A stretch of 64,000 nucleotides of DNA from contig DIFQ01000075.1 in assembly GCA_002419215.1 (NCBI GenBank), positions 7,669-71,668 of the forward strand, written 5' to 3'. The notes under the pieces are model-generated. The model was not told the origin of the DNA and searched no databases. It was given only the letters and a program-made list of their open reading frames with translations. This document shows positions 1 through 7,372 of the stretch, in pieces (the first letter of the stretch is position 1; each line of letters starts with the position of its first letter). The position numbers and the translations under genes are program-made. This DNA is from Syntrophaceae bacterium UBA5744. GTDB taxonomy: Bacteria > Desulfobacterota > Syntrophia > Syntrophales > UBA2192.

Positions 1-143
1 GCGGGATTGCAGGACATGAGGGCGATGGAGTCGAGATTGATGTTGAACAGAAGGGTCCCGCACCCCATGCGCGCAGCGGCCAGCGCCGCCTCGCAGCCCG
101 CGTGTCCGCCGCCCACGACAATGACGTCATAACACTTCGACAT
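1..143 (-). CDS. mnmG: tRNA uridine-5-carboxymethylaminomethyl modification enzyme MnmG, N-terminal fragment
   Basis: The reverse strand from 143 down to the window edge reads as the first 47 residues of MnmG (GidA). It opens with a Rossmann FAD-binding beta-alpha-beta motif, IVVGGGHAGCEAA at about residues 8-20, followed by the family-typical MGCGTLLFNIN and SIALMSCNPA stretch. MnmG works with MnmE to modify U34 of some tRNAs in the cytoplasm. Only the start of the gene is present; the rest lies left of the window. The ATG complement at 141-143 is the natural start. It is divergent from the radical SAM gene at 297. Confidence 0.93.
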   Translation of the reverse strand, partial: MSKCYDVIVVGGGHAGCEAALAAARMGCGTLLFNINLDSIALMSCNP

Positions 144-296
144 GCCTCTATGCCACCTATGTTCACTCAGGTGCAATCACGTGTGCAGGGGACGGGGGAC
201 TTGGGTGTAGGGACGAATGCCGAGTCACGATCGCCCTTGCTTTTGCAAAGGCGATTCTATAACATCGCCTCAAAAAAACAACCGATTTGTCCCTCT

Positions 297-1247
297 ATGC
301 CGAAGCCGGACTTCTGGAACAACCGAAAACGCTACTACGATTTCAAGAGCTTCCTTGTCAATCGGTTCGGGTGCAAGGTCCACAAACTCCAGATCGACGC
401 GGGGTTTACCTGCCCGAACCGCGACGGAAAGCTCGCCGTGGGAGGCTGCGCATACTGTGACGGGCGCGGATCGGCCCTGCGGCAAAAGGGGTCCCTGCCT
501 TCGGTCGCGGAGCAGATCCGGTCCGGCAAGGCCCTGTACCGGAACCTCCGTGGCGCGGCGAAGTTCATTGCCTACTTCCAGACGTTCACGAACACCTACG
601 GGCCCGTCGAGAAGCTCAGGGCGCTCTATGACGAAGCACTCACGCAGGAGGATGTGATCGGCATTTCCATCGGCACGAGGCCGGACTGCGTGGATGGGGG
701 GATTCTGGATCTTTTGCAGGAGTATGCAAAGACAAAGCACGTCTGGATCGAGTACGGGCTGCAGTCCATCCACGATAGGACGCTGGAGCGGATCGGTCGC
801 GGCCACGATGCGGCAACCTTCGTCGAAGCCGTGCGGAAGACGGCGGGCAGGGGCCTCCTGATATGCACGCACATCATTGCGGGGCTGCCCGGTGAAAGCC
901 GGGAAGACATGATCGGGACGGCAAGGGCCGTTGCGGGCCTTCCCGTCGACGGCATCAAGATCCATTCCCTGCTCGCGCTGCGCGGGACCGGGGTGGGGCG
1001 CCTCTACGAGGAGGGCAAGATCGCGCTGCTTTCGCAGGAGCAGTACGTCTCGACCGTCTGCGACATCCTCGAGGTCCTCCCCCCACAAACGGTGATCCAG
1101 CGGATCACGGCAGAGGGTTACCGGGACATCTACCTCGGCCCGGACTGGGCGTCCAATAAACTCAAGGTGCTCAATGCCATTGACAGGGAGCTGGAAAAGA
1201 GAGACACATACCAGGGCGCAAAGTACGAGGTGACAGGTGGCAGGTAA
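297..1247 (+). CDS. YhcC-type radical SAM protein
   Basis: A 316-residue protein starting MPKPDFW. The reading frame stays open upstream to 102, but that part overlaps mnmG on the other strand, so ATG 297 is preferred. The cluster motif is Cys39-x11-Cys51-x2-Cys54 (CPNRDG...GGCAYC), the pattern of the YhcC/TIGR01212 radical SAM family, followed by YFQTFTNTYGP, IGTRPDC and EYGLQS motifs typical of it. The substrate of this family is not established to my knowledge. Odd: the last three codons before the stop, and the stop itself, fall in phase with the 7-nt tandem repeat that follows, so the C-terminal TGGR is probably repeat-encoded. Confidence 0.88.
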   Translation: MPKPDFWNNRKRYYDFKSFLVNRFGCKVHKLQIDAGFTCPNRDGKLAVGGCAYCDGRGSALRQKGSLPSVAEQIRSGKALYRNLRGAAKFIAYFQTFTNTYGPVEKLRALYDEALTQEDVIGISIGTRPDCVDGGILDLLQEYAKTKHVWIEYGLQSIHDRTLERIGRGHDAATFVEAVRKTAGRGLLICTHIIAGLPGESREDMIGTARAVAGLPVDGIKIHSLLALRGTGVGRLYEEGKIALLSQEQYVSTVCDILEVLPPQTVIQRITAEGYRDIYLGPDWASNKLKVLNAIDRELEKRDTYQGAKYEVTGGR

Positions 1248-1353
1248 CAGGCTACAGGCTACAGGCTACAGGCTACAGGCTACAGGCTACAGGCTACAGG
1301 CTTAAATCCCTGCCGACCTCTTTTCGTAACACATAACACATAACACCTAACAC
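1228..1353 (+). repeat. Two heptanucleotide tandem arrays (AGGCTAC and ATAACAC types)
   Basis: From 1228 the sequence runs AGGTGAC, AGGTGGC, AGGTAAC, then seven perfect AGGCTAC units (1249-1297) and a partial copy. After about 22 bases a second array of four units, NTAACAC, covers 1326-1353. The first array begins inside the upstream radical SAM gene and its third unit contains that gene's TAA stop. The second array ends just before the hisC ribosome-binding region. I infer a slippage-grown repeat; no function is visible. Confidence 0.9.
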
Positions 1354-1368
1354 TTCTCCGGAGTTTCA

Positions 1369-2430
1369 ATGATCAATTTTCGGGACAACGTGAAGAACAT
1401 GGAAGGCTACGTGCCGGGCGAGCAGCCCCCGCCGGGTTCGAACGTCATCAAGCTCAACACCAACGAAAATCCTTATCCGCCTTCGCCCGCGGTCATGAAG
1501 GTCCTGAGGGAATTCGAGGGCGAATGGCTCCGGCGCTATCCCGACCCGATGGCCGCGATGGCCCGCGAGGCGGCGGCAACGATCTACGGAGTCCCCGTGG
1601 ACTGGGTGATGGCGGCAAACGGCAGCGACGAGATGCTGGCGCTTCTGGCGCGGGCTTTTCTCGAACCGGGCAGGAAAATCGCCTACCCCATGCCGACCTA
1701 TTCGCTTTATATCACCCTGGCCGAGATGCAGGCCGCTGCGACGGCGGAAGTTCCCTACGACGAGGACTACAACCTGCCTGTGGAAGGGTTGCTGGCGGCC
1801 CAGGCGGATCTCACCTTCGTCTGCACGCCGAACAATCCCTCTGCAACGGTGGCACCTGTGAAGGACCTGGAAAAGCTCGCTGCAGGACTCAAGGGGGTGC
1901 TCGTCATCGACGAGGCTTACACGGATTTCGCCGACTCGAATGCGCTGGAACTGGTTTCGCGGCATGAGAACGTCATCGTGCTCAGGACGGTTTCGAAGGG
2001 GTATTCCCTGGCCGGGCTTCGCCTGGGATTCGGAGTGGCGCGGCCCGCGCTGCTGGAAGGGCTCATCAAGATCAAGGACAGCTACAACGTCGATGCCGTG
2101 GCGCTGCGCCTCGGTGAAGCCGCCATGAACGACCAGGGCTGGATGAAGGACAATGCAGGGAAGATAAAAGCCTCCAGGGAAAAACTCGCGAAGGCCCTCG
2201 AGAAGATGAAATTCAGACTCTGGCCCTCGCAGGCAAACTTCATCCTGGCACGCCCGCCCAGGGGCGATGCCCGGTACCTGTATTATGAACTCAGGGACCG
2301 GGGGATCCTGGTCCGCTACTGGGACCGTCCGGGGCTTGACGACAAGATCCGCATCACCGTCGGGACGGAAGAGCAGAATCTGGCACTCCTCGAAGCCCTG
2401 AAAGGCCCTCTCGTGACCAGTGGCCATTGA
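1369..2430 (+). CDS. hisC: Histidinol-phosphate aminotransferase
   Basis: A 353-residue class I/II PLP aminotransferase of the HisC family, which makes L-histidinol phosphate from imidazole-acetol phosphate and glutamate. The N-terminal substrate region reads LNTNENPYPPSP. The PLP-site sequence VIDEAYTDF is followed by the Schiff-base lysine in SKGYSLAGLRLGFG near residue 209, and a C-terminal arginine region (IRITVGTEEQN) is present. Length is normal. The start at 1369 is supported by a CCGGAG-like SD shortly upstream. No other his genes are in the window, so it appears to be encoded apart from a his operon. Confidence 0.94.
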   Translation: MINFRDNVKNMEGYVPGEQPPPGSNVIKLNTNENPYPPSPAVMKVLREFEGEWLRRYPDPMAAMAREAAATIYGVPVDWVMAANGSDEMLALLARAFLEPGRKIAYPMPTYSLYITLAEMQAAATAEVPYDEDYNLPVEGLLAAQADLTFVCTPNNPSATVAPVKDLEKLAAGLKGVLVIDEAYTDFADSNALELVSRHENVIVLRTVSKGYSLAGLRLGFGVARPALLEGLIKIKDSYNVDAVALRLGEAAMNDQGWMKDNAGKIKASREKLAKALEKMKFRLWPSQANFILARPPRGDARYLYYELRDRGILVRYWDRPGLDDKIRITVGTEEQNLALLEALKGPLVTSGH

Positions 2431-2435
2431 TGAAA

Positions 2436-2482
2436 CCGGGATTCGGGATTCCGGAATCCGGACTCCGGATACCCGGTTCCGG
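2436..2482 (+). repeat. Heptanucleotide array, CCGGAAT type
   Basis: Between the convergent ends of hisC and the RdgC-like gene the sequence is a run of 7-mers: CGGGATT twice, then CCGGAAT, CCGGACT, CCGGATA, CCCGGTT, CCGG. It is partly self-complementary (GGATTCC/GGAATCC). The same family recurs at 25653-25698. Confidence 0.8.
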
Positions 2483-2494
2483 CCGCGTAGCGGC

Positions 2495-3622
2495 TTACGC
2501 CTTTAACCATGTCTTGATGCGCGGGATTTCCTCGCTGACCCACTGGGGTGAAAGGCGCCGCTTGAGGAAAAAGTCGAAGAGGCCGTCCATGGTCTTCAGC
2601 GCCGTCTCGACGAGATAGACCCTCTCGAGGATGCCGCCTTCCTTTTCCTCTCCTTCCTCATCGAACCCTCCCACGGGGGGGAGTTTCATGGACTGGAACT
2701 GGAACCGGTCGGCCTTCAGGGTGAACTCCCATCGGTCACTGTCCTTCTCCAGGCGAATCCGGGCTTCCCGCACCTTTTTCCCCTCGCGGATAGCGGCCCT
2801 TCCTTCACGCAGGTCGGCATGAAGGCCCTGGCAGGCCACGGTCTCGGAGTACTCCCCCTCGCCGGACTCCAGGACGACCCTTTTCTCGAAACTGAGGCTC
2901 ATGTCCGTCTGGCCGGGCATCGAAATGGTCCCGTCGCGTTCCTCCGATTTGAACCAAAGCCAAGTCATGAACTCCCGGGCCAGCAATGCCGAATCGGCCC
3001 TGTCGGCTGCGCTTCTGCCGGGCTCCAGGAAGTGTCCCCCCTCCAGGGCCGCTACCGCGGCGGCGGTTTTCGTATCGAGGGCATCGGGATCCCAGGGAAG
3101 GCAGGGGGCCAATCGCAACTTGAAGGAAATCTTGAAAAGATCCTCGAAAATCTCGAAAACCTTGTCCGCGTGGGAACCGGCGAGAAGCCAGCCGCCCGAG
3201 GGGGCCCACAGGACGTCGTAGAATGACGGAACGGGATAGGCCCGGGTCAGCAGATGGAGGTAGACGCGCTCCTTGATCTCCTTGGTCTGCTCGCGGAAGA
3301 GTCGCTTCTTGCCGCTGTCCTTGAGGGATTTCCTCTCTTCCTCGAGGCACTTCAGGCGGAGCAGGGCCGGCGGGATGGACTTCTTGTCTACACGAAGGGC
3401 GAAATAGAAAAAATCCCCCGCGCTGTAACGGGCGCCTTCGAATCGGGTGTCCAGGGGATTCTCGAGGCTCGTCCAGCCGAAGGCCCGATCCTCGGCGGAG
3501 GTCGTCAACTCCTGGAAGGCGTACTTCTTGATCTGCCTGTCGAAGAAGGGGCGGAATTCCGCGGGAATGTCCCCTCTGACGCGATATCTCGAAAAGGTCA
3601 GCGATCCTTTCAAAAGTCCCAT
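2495..3622 (-). CDS. RdgC-like recombination-associated protein
   Basis: A 375-residue protein starting MGLLKGSLTFSRY, chosen because GGAGGAG lies just upstream of the ATG at 3620-3622; the open frame extends 14 codons further. The layout matches RdgC: an N-terminal beta-rich part, a conserved 'IPPALLRLKCLEEERK...LKDSGKK' helix, 'LTRAYPVPSFYDVLWAPSGG' and 'FKISFKLRLAPCLPWD'. RdgC is a ring-shaped DNA-binding protein that limits RecA loading in Escherichia coli. Compared with E. coli RdgC (about 300 aa) it is longer, with extra acidic and charged sequence near the C-terminus. The assignment rests on these motifs and size, so the exact role is inferred. Confidence 0.72.
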   Translation of the reverse strand: MGLLKGSLTFSRYRVRGDIPAEFRPFFDRQIKKYAFQELTTSAEDRAFGWTSLENPLDTRFEGARYSAGDFFYFALRVDKKSIPPALLRLKCLEEERKSLKDSGKKRLFREQTKEIKERVYLHLLTRAYPVPSFYDVLWAPSGGWLLAGSHADKVFEIFEDLFKISFKLRLAPCLPWDPDALDTKTAAAVAALEGGHFLEPGRSAADRADSALLAREFMTWLWFKSEERDGTISMPGQTDMSLSFEKRVVLESGEGEYSETVACQGLHADLREGRAAIREGKKVREARIRLEKDSDRWEFTLKADRFQFQSMKLPPVGGFDEEGEEKEGGILERVYLVETALKTMDGLFDFFLKRRLSPQWVSEEIPRIKTWLKA

Positions 3623-3727
3623 GTTACTCCTCCTGAAGTCAGGCACCGTAGCGCACGAATGCACACCTTGTCAATGGCGATTGTGAAAAGCGGACTGTTG
3701 AATGGGGCGCAGTCCGCTACTCGCCAT

Positions 3728-3875
3728 TTGTTCGTCTACCGGTATCGAGCCTGTGAAGATCGGAAGATCGGAAGTGAGGAAGAGCGGATAAGAGAAGGGA
3801 TCAAACGGCCATCCCCTCCGAGCTTCCCAACTTCATAGCTTCCTAACTTCCGTCCTTTCAGGGTGCCTTGCATCC
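3728..3875. repeat. Dispersed purine/pyrimidine hairpin repeat, family B copy 1
   Basis: The gap between the RdgC-like gene and nadK (3623-3969, 347 bases) holds one clear feature. The left arm is purine-rich octamer-like units (GAAGATCG twice, GAAGTGAG, GAAGAGCG, GATAAGAG). The right arm, from about 3816 to 3858, is pyrimidine-rich (AACTTC, TAGCTTCC, TAACTTCC) and could pair with it. The whole unit, including outer flanks TTGTTCGTCTAC and CAGGGTGCCTTG, is nearly repeated at 19815-19962. Shorter relatives are at 7254, 45732 and 57583. The rest of the gap shows nothing else clear. Confidence 0.85.
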
Positions 3876-3969
3876 GGGCATTGTTGAGCGGCCCGAGAGG
3901 GCACATCGTGATAGACAGCACGTCCGATTTGTGTTACTTTTCTGCCGAAATTCTGAGGGGTTCTGGCAG

Positions 3970-4848
3970 ATGGGCATCAAGAGAATCGGCGTGATCGGAA
4001 ACGCGAACAAGGGCCACGTGGTGGAGAACATCGCAAGGCTTTTCGAGTGGGCGAAAGCCAGGGGCCTGGAGCTTTTGCTGGAAAAAGAAGTGGCCGCAAA
4101 GCTCGGCGCCCGGGGCTATCATGGCGATGAACTCGGCCACCGCGTTGATCTCGTGGTCACCATGGGCGGGGACGGAACGCTCCTGCAGGCTGCCCGGCTC
4201 ATGCGTAAGTCGGATGTCCCCATACTCGGCGTCAACATGGGGACCTTCGGCTATCTCACCGTCATCAATCTCAACGAGATGTTCGATGCCCTGGAAGGGG
4301 TTCTGGCAGGGGACTACCGGACGGAGAAGCGCATGATGCTCGATGTCGCCGTCTACGACGAGAGGGGCGAGAGTTTCGAGTGTTCCGTGCTGAACGATGT
4401 GGTGATCAACCGCGGCAACTACTCGCGCATGGTTGATCTGGAGACCGTCGTCGATGGCCAGTACCTGACGACCTATCGGGCCGACGGTCTCATCATCTCA
4501 ACGCCGACGGGGTCCACAGCCTATTCGCTCTCGGCGGGTGGGCCTATCGTGTTTCCCGTGCTGAACACGATCATCCTCAACCCCATCTGTCCCCATACCC
4601 TGACGAACCGGCCGGTCATCCTGCCGGAGACGGCGGTCCTGAAGGTCGTGCTCTGGACACGCGAGGCGGGGGCCACCATGAACTGCGACGGGCAGGTGTC
4701 CTACAACCTGAAACCCGGCGATTCCATAACGGTCCGCAAATCGGACTGCACGGCGAAGCTGATCGTGTCCCCCAGGAGGGATTACCTGCAGATCCTGCGA
4801 TCCAAACTCGGGTGGGGCGGATCCCCCACGGCTGCGAATCGTAAGTAA
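3970..4848 (+). CDS. nadK: NAD kinase
   Basis: A 292-residue ATP-NAD kinase that phosphorylates NAD to NADP in the cytoplasm. The signature GGDGT sits at residues 66-70, followed by the NDVVINRG and DGLIISTPTGSTAYSLSAGGP motifs that bind NAD and complete the active site. The frame is open from 3868, but the family starts at MGIKRIGVIGN (ATG 3970). It is followed after one base by recN, so the two are almost certainly co-transcribed, an arrangement seen in many bacteria. Confidence 0.95.
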   Translation: MGIKRIGVIGNANKGHVVENIARLFEWAKARGLELLLEKEVAAKLGARGYHGDELGHRVDLVVTMGGDGTLLQAARLMRKSDVPILGVNMGTFGYLTVINLNEMFDALEGVLAGDYRTEKRMMLDVAVYDERGESFECSVLNDVVINRGNYSRMVDLETVVDGQYLTTYRADGLIISTPTGSTAYSLSAGGPIVFPVLNTIILNPICPHTLTNRPVILPETAVLKVVLWTREAGATMNCDGQVSYNLKPGDSITVRKSDCTAKLIVSPRRDYLQILRSKLGWGGSPTAANRK

Positions 4849-4849
4849 C

Positions 4850-6541
4850 ATGCTGAAGGAACTGGGCATCACCAATTTCGCCATCATCGACAGGCTCAAC
4901 CTGGCCTTTCATGACGGTCTGAACGTCATCTCGGGCGAGACGGGGGCAGGCAAGTCGATCCTCATCGGCGCCATCGGGCTTCTGCTCGGGGACCGCGCCT
5001 CTTCGGATCTGATCCGGTCCGATGAGGACTCGGCGATCGTGGAAGCGGCCTTCGACATCGGTCCCTACAAGCTCCTCCAGGCCAGGCTCAATGCGATGGG
5101 CTTCCGTCCCGGCCGCGAGCTTGTCGTGAAACGGGTGGTGTCCCGATCGGGCAAGAACCGGGTCTACATCGACGGGAACCTCGCCACCGTAACCATGCTC
5201 GGCGAGATCAGCGAGGCCCTCGTCAATATCTGCAGCCAGCACGAGCACCAGGTCCTGCTCGATCCGGAGAGCCACATCGACATCCTCGATGAGTTCGGGA
5301 ACCTGGGCGGACAACGAAGAGCGTTTTTGTCTCTCTACGAGGGATACCAGGAACTGAAGGCGAGGCGGGATGATCTGGCGGCAAAAAACCGCAATCGCGC
5401 CGAGAGGGAGGACTTCCTGCGGTTCCAGGTGAACGAGATCGAAAAGGCGGCCCTCAAGCCCGGCGAGGACCTCTCGCTCCAGGAGGAAAAAAAGATTCTC
5501 TCCAACGCGGTGAAGCTGGCCGAGCTTGCCCGCGAGTCCTACGAAATTCTCTACGGGAAAGAGGAGTCGGTCCTGGGCCAGATGAGCCGCGTCACCGGCC
5601 ACATCCGGGAAATCCGCCGGATCGATCCGAATGTCGAGATCTCGGACGAAGAGATGAAGTCGCTCGCCATCCAGCTCGAAGATGCGGCGAGAAGCCTGCG
5701 GGACTACCTGAACAAAATCCCCTCCGACCCTTCACGCCTCGAGGAGATCGACGACCGGCTCGAAGTGCTCGGGAGGCTGAAAAAGAAACACGGCGGATCC
5801 ATCGAGAGCGTCCTGAAGACGGGGCAGTCCCTGAAGGGCGAACTGGACGGGATCTCGAACGTTGCCGGGGAGATGGAGAGCCTGCAGCAGGAGCTGATGC
5901 TGAAAAAAGCCTCCCTGCAGGAGCTGGGGGGAGCTCTTTCCGCCGAGCGGAGACGCGTGGCCTCATCCCTGGAGAAGGCCGTCGAAGGGGAGATCCATGA
6001 CCTGATGATGGAAAAGGCGCGTTTCCAGGTCTCGTTCAAAGAGCCCCAACTGGACGACGAGAAGACACCGCTTCTGCACTCCCGGGGAATCGATCAACTG
6101 GAGTTTTACCTGTCCACCAACGTGGGGGAACAACTCAAGCCGCTCAACCGGATCGCCTCGGGAGGGGAACTCTCGCGGATCGTGCTCGCCATGAAGAAAG
6201 TTCTCGCCCGGGCGGGCTCCGTCGGAACGGTCATCTTCGACGAAGTGGACAGCGGCATCGGCGGAGCCACGGCGGAGATCGTGGGACGAAAACTCCGGGA
6301 CATCGCGCGTAACCACCAGGTCATCTGCATCACACACCTTCCGCAGATTGCATCATTCGGCCAGACGCACTACCGGGTCGTGAAACGTGTCAACGACGGG
6401 CGGACGAGAACGGACGTGAAAAACCTGGCGGAGGATGAGCGCCTCGAGGAGATCACACGGATGCTCGGCGGGGTGGAAGTCACGGACAAGACCCGTGCTG
6501 CCGCGAAGGAAATGTTGAAGGCGGCAAAAAGAAGGGACTAG
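4850..6541 (+). CDS. recN: DNA repair protein RecN
   Basis: A 563-residue SMC-like ATPase that helps double-strand break repair. Walker A is GETGAGKS at residues 29-36. A long charged middle (about 150-400) looks like the coiled coil. The ABC signature SGGELSR is near residue 436 and Walker B VIFDEVDSGIGG near 461. Length is typical. It starts one base after nadK. Its TAG stop is the first part of a GGGTATC-type repeat (TAG followed by GG), so the gene's end is fused with the hairpin repeat that follows. Confidence 0.95.
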   Translation: MLKELGITNFAIIDRLNLAFHDGLNVISGETGAGKSILIGAIGLLLGDRASSDLIRSDEDSAIVEAAFDIGPYKLLQARLNAMGFRPGRELVVKRVVSRSGKNRVYIDGNLATVTMLGEISEALVNICSQHEHQVLLDPESHIDILDEFGNLGGQRRAFLSLYEGYQELKARRDDLAAKNRNRAEREDFLRFQVNEIEKAALKPGEDLSLQEEKKILSNAVKLAELARESYEILYGKEESVLGQMSRVTGHIREIRRIDPNVEISDEEMKSLAIQLEDAARSLRDYLNKIPSDPSRLEEIDDRLEVLGRLKKKHGGSIESVLKTGQSLKGELDGISNVAGEMESLQQELMLKKASLQELGGALSAERRRVASSLEKAVEGEIHDLMMEKARFQVSFKEPQLDDEKTPLLHSRGIDQLEFYLSTNVGEQLKPLNRIASGGELSRIVLAMKKVLARAGSVGTVIFDEVDSGIGGATAEIVGRKLRDIARNHQVICITHLPQIASFGQTHYRVVKRVNDGRTRTDVKNLAEDERLEEITRMLGGVEVTDKTRAAAKEMLKAAKRRD

Positions 6542-6676
6542 GGTTTCGGGTATAGGGTATCGGCACAAGAAGGGTATCGGGTATCGGGGCTCGGGTATCG
6601 GGTAGGAATAAGATTTCTTCTATAAAACAATCTTGGGTACCCTCAGCCCCTATACGCAAAACCCGATACCCTTTTT
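6539..6676 (+). repeat. GGGTATC-family heptamer hairpin, likely also recN terminator
   Basis: The G-rich left arm (6539-6604) is made of 7-mers such as GGGTATA and GGGTATC. The centre is AT-rich. The C-rich right arm (about 6635-6671) reads back as the complement. GGGTATCGGGT at 6572-6582 and ACCCGATACCC at 6661-6671 are a perfect 11-bp inverted repeat, followed by TTTTT at 6672-6676. The structure could therefore terminate recN transcription. Confidence 0.85.
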
Positions 6677-6727
6677 GCTGACGAAACAAACGAAATCAAC
6701 GAACCAACGAAATAGACGAGTGTCGAA

Positions 6728-7186
6728 ATGTTGAGAAAAGCAAAGACCAGTGACGTGAAAATGATGCACCGGATGATCAACCTCTCTGCGGCCAAGGGCG
6801 AGATGCTGCCCCGGGCGCTCGTGGATCTCTACAACCACCTGCGGGACTTCTACGTGTACATGGAAGACGACGACGGACCCATCGTGGGGATCGTCGGCAT
6901 GAGCCTGTTCTGGGAAAATCTCGCCGAGATCCGCTCCCTCTATGTATCCGATGAGGCCCGTCACAAGGGTATCGGCAAGAAGCTGGTCGAGGCCTGCATC
7001 TCGGAAGCGATCACCCTGGAAATCTACCGGGTCTTCGCGCTCACCTACCAGAAAGATTTTTTCAACAGGATGGGGTTCCATGAGGTCCAGCGCACGGAGC
7101 TGCCGGAGAAGATCTGGTCGGACTGTTTCAAGTGCTGGAAGTATCCGGACTTTTGTGACGAGTATGCGATGATCATCGAGCTGTGA
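6728..7186 (+). CDS. GNAT N-acetyltransferase, short ArgA-type N-acetylglutamate synthase
   Basis: A 152-residue single-domain GNAT protein. The acetyl-CoA site is visible as EIRSLYVSDEARHKGIGKKLVEA (about residues 72-94), with the conserved R/Q-x-x-G-x-G/A loop as RHKGIGK. The C-terminal part, FFNRMGFHEV and ELPEKIWSDCFKCWKYPDFCDEYAM, matches the short stand-alone N-acetylglutamate synthases found in deltaproteobacteria and actinobacteria, which begin arginine synthesis without the kinase-like domain of classical ArgA. No arg genes are adjacent, so the function rests on family resemblance. SD is weak. Confidence 0.75.
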   Translation: MLRKAKTSDVKMMHRMINLSAAKGEMLPRALVDLYNHLRDFYVYMEDDDGPIVGIVGMSLFWENLAEIRSLYVSDEARHKGIGKKLVEACISEAITLEIYRVFALTYQKDFFNRMGFHEVQRTELPEKIWSDCFKCWKYPDFCDEYAMIIEL

Positions 7187-7253
7187 TCCGAGCCACAGGT
7201 CCCGCACTTCTCGGCATACCGCAAGGAGATTGTCTGCAGGCCCCGAAGTTGAT

Positions 7254-7352
7254 GAAAATAGGAAGAGCGGAAGTTAGGAAGAGCGGATAAGAGGAGGAAA
7301 GAAGCCCTTCTCCTTTCCGCTCTTCTGCTCTTCTTCACTTCCTAACTTCCAT
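7254..7352. repeat. Purine/pyrimidine hairpin repeat, family B copy 2
   Basis: The left arm at 7254-7302 has purine-rich units (GGAAGAGC, GGAAGTTA, GGAAGAGC, GGATAAGA). The right arm, about 7307-7351, is its pyrimidine-rich near-complement (CTTCTGCTCTTC, ACTTCCTAACTTCC). It fills the space between the acetyltransferase and mltA. Confidence 0.78.
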
Positions 7353-7372
7353 CAGTTCGAGGGGGATTTACA

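Noticed and set aside
270..1088. Long minus-strand open frame opposite the YhcC-like gene
   Set aside because: It is a shadow frame of a G+C-rich gene; no family motif or SD.
1228..1353. CRISPR array
   Set aside because: Units are 7 bases in direct tandem without spacers.
1366..2427. Full-length minus-strand open frame opposite hisC
   Set aside because: hisC has all family motifs; the opposite frame has none and is typical of high G+C third positions.
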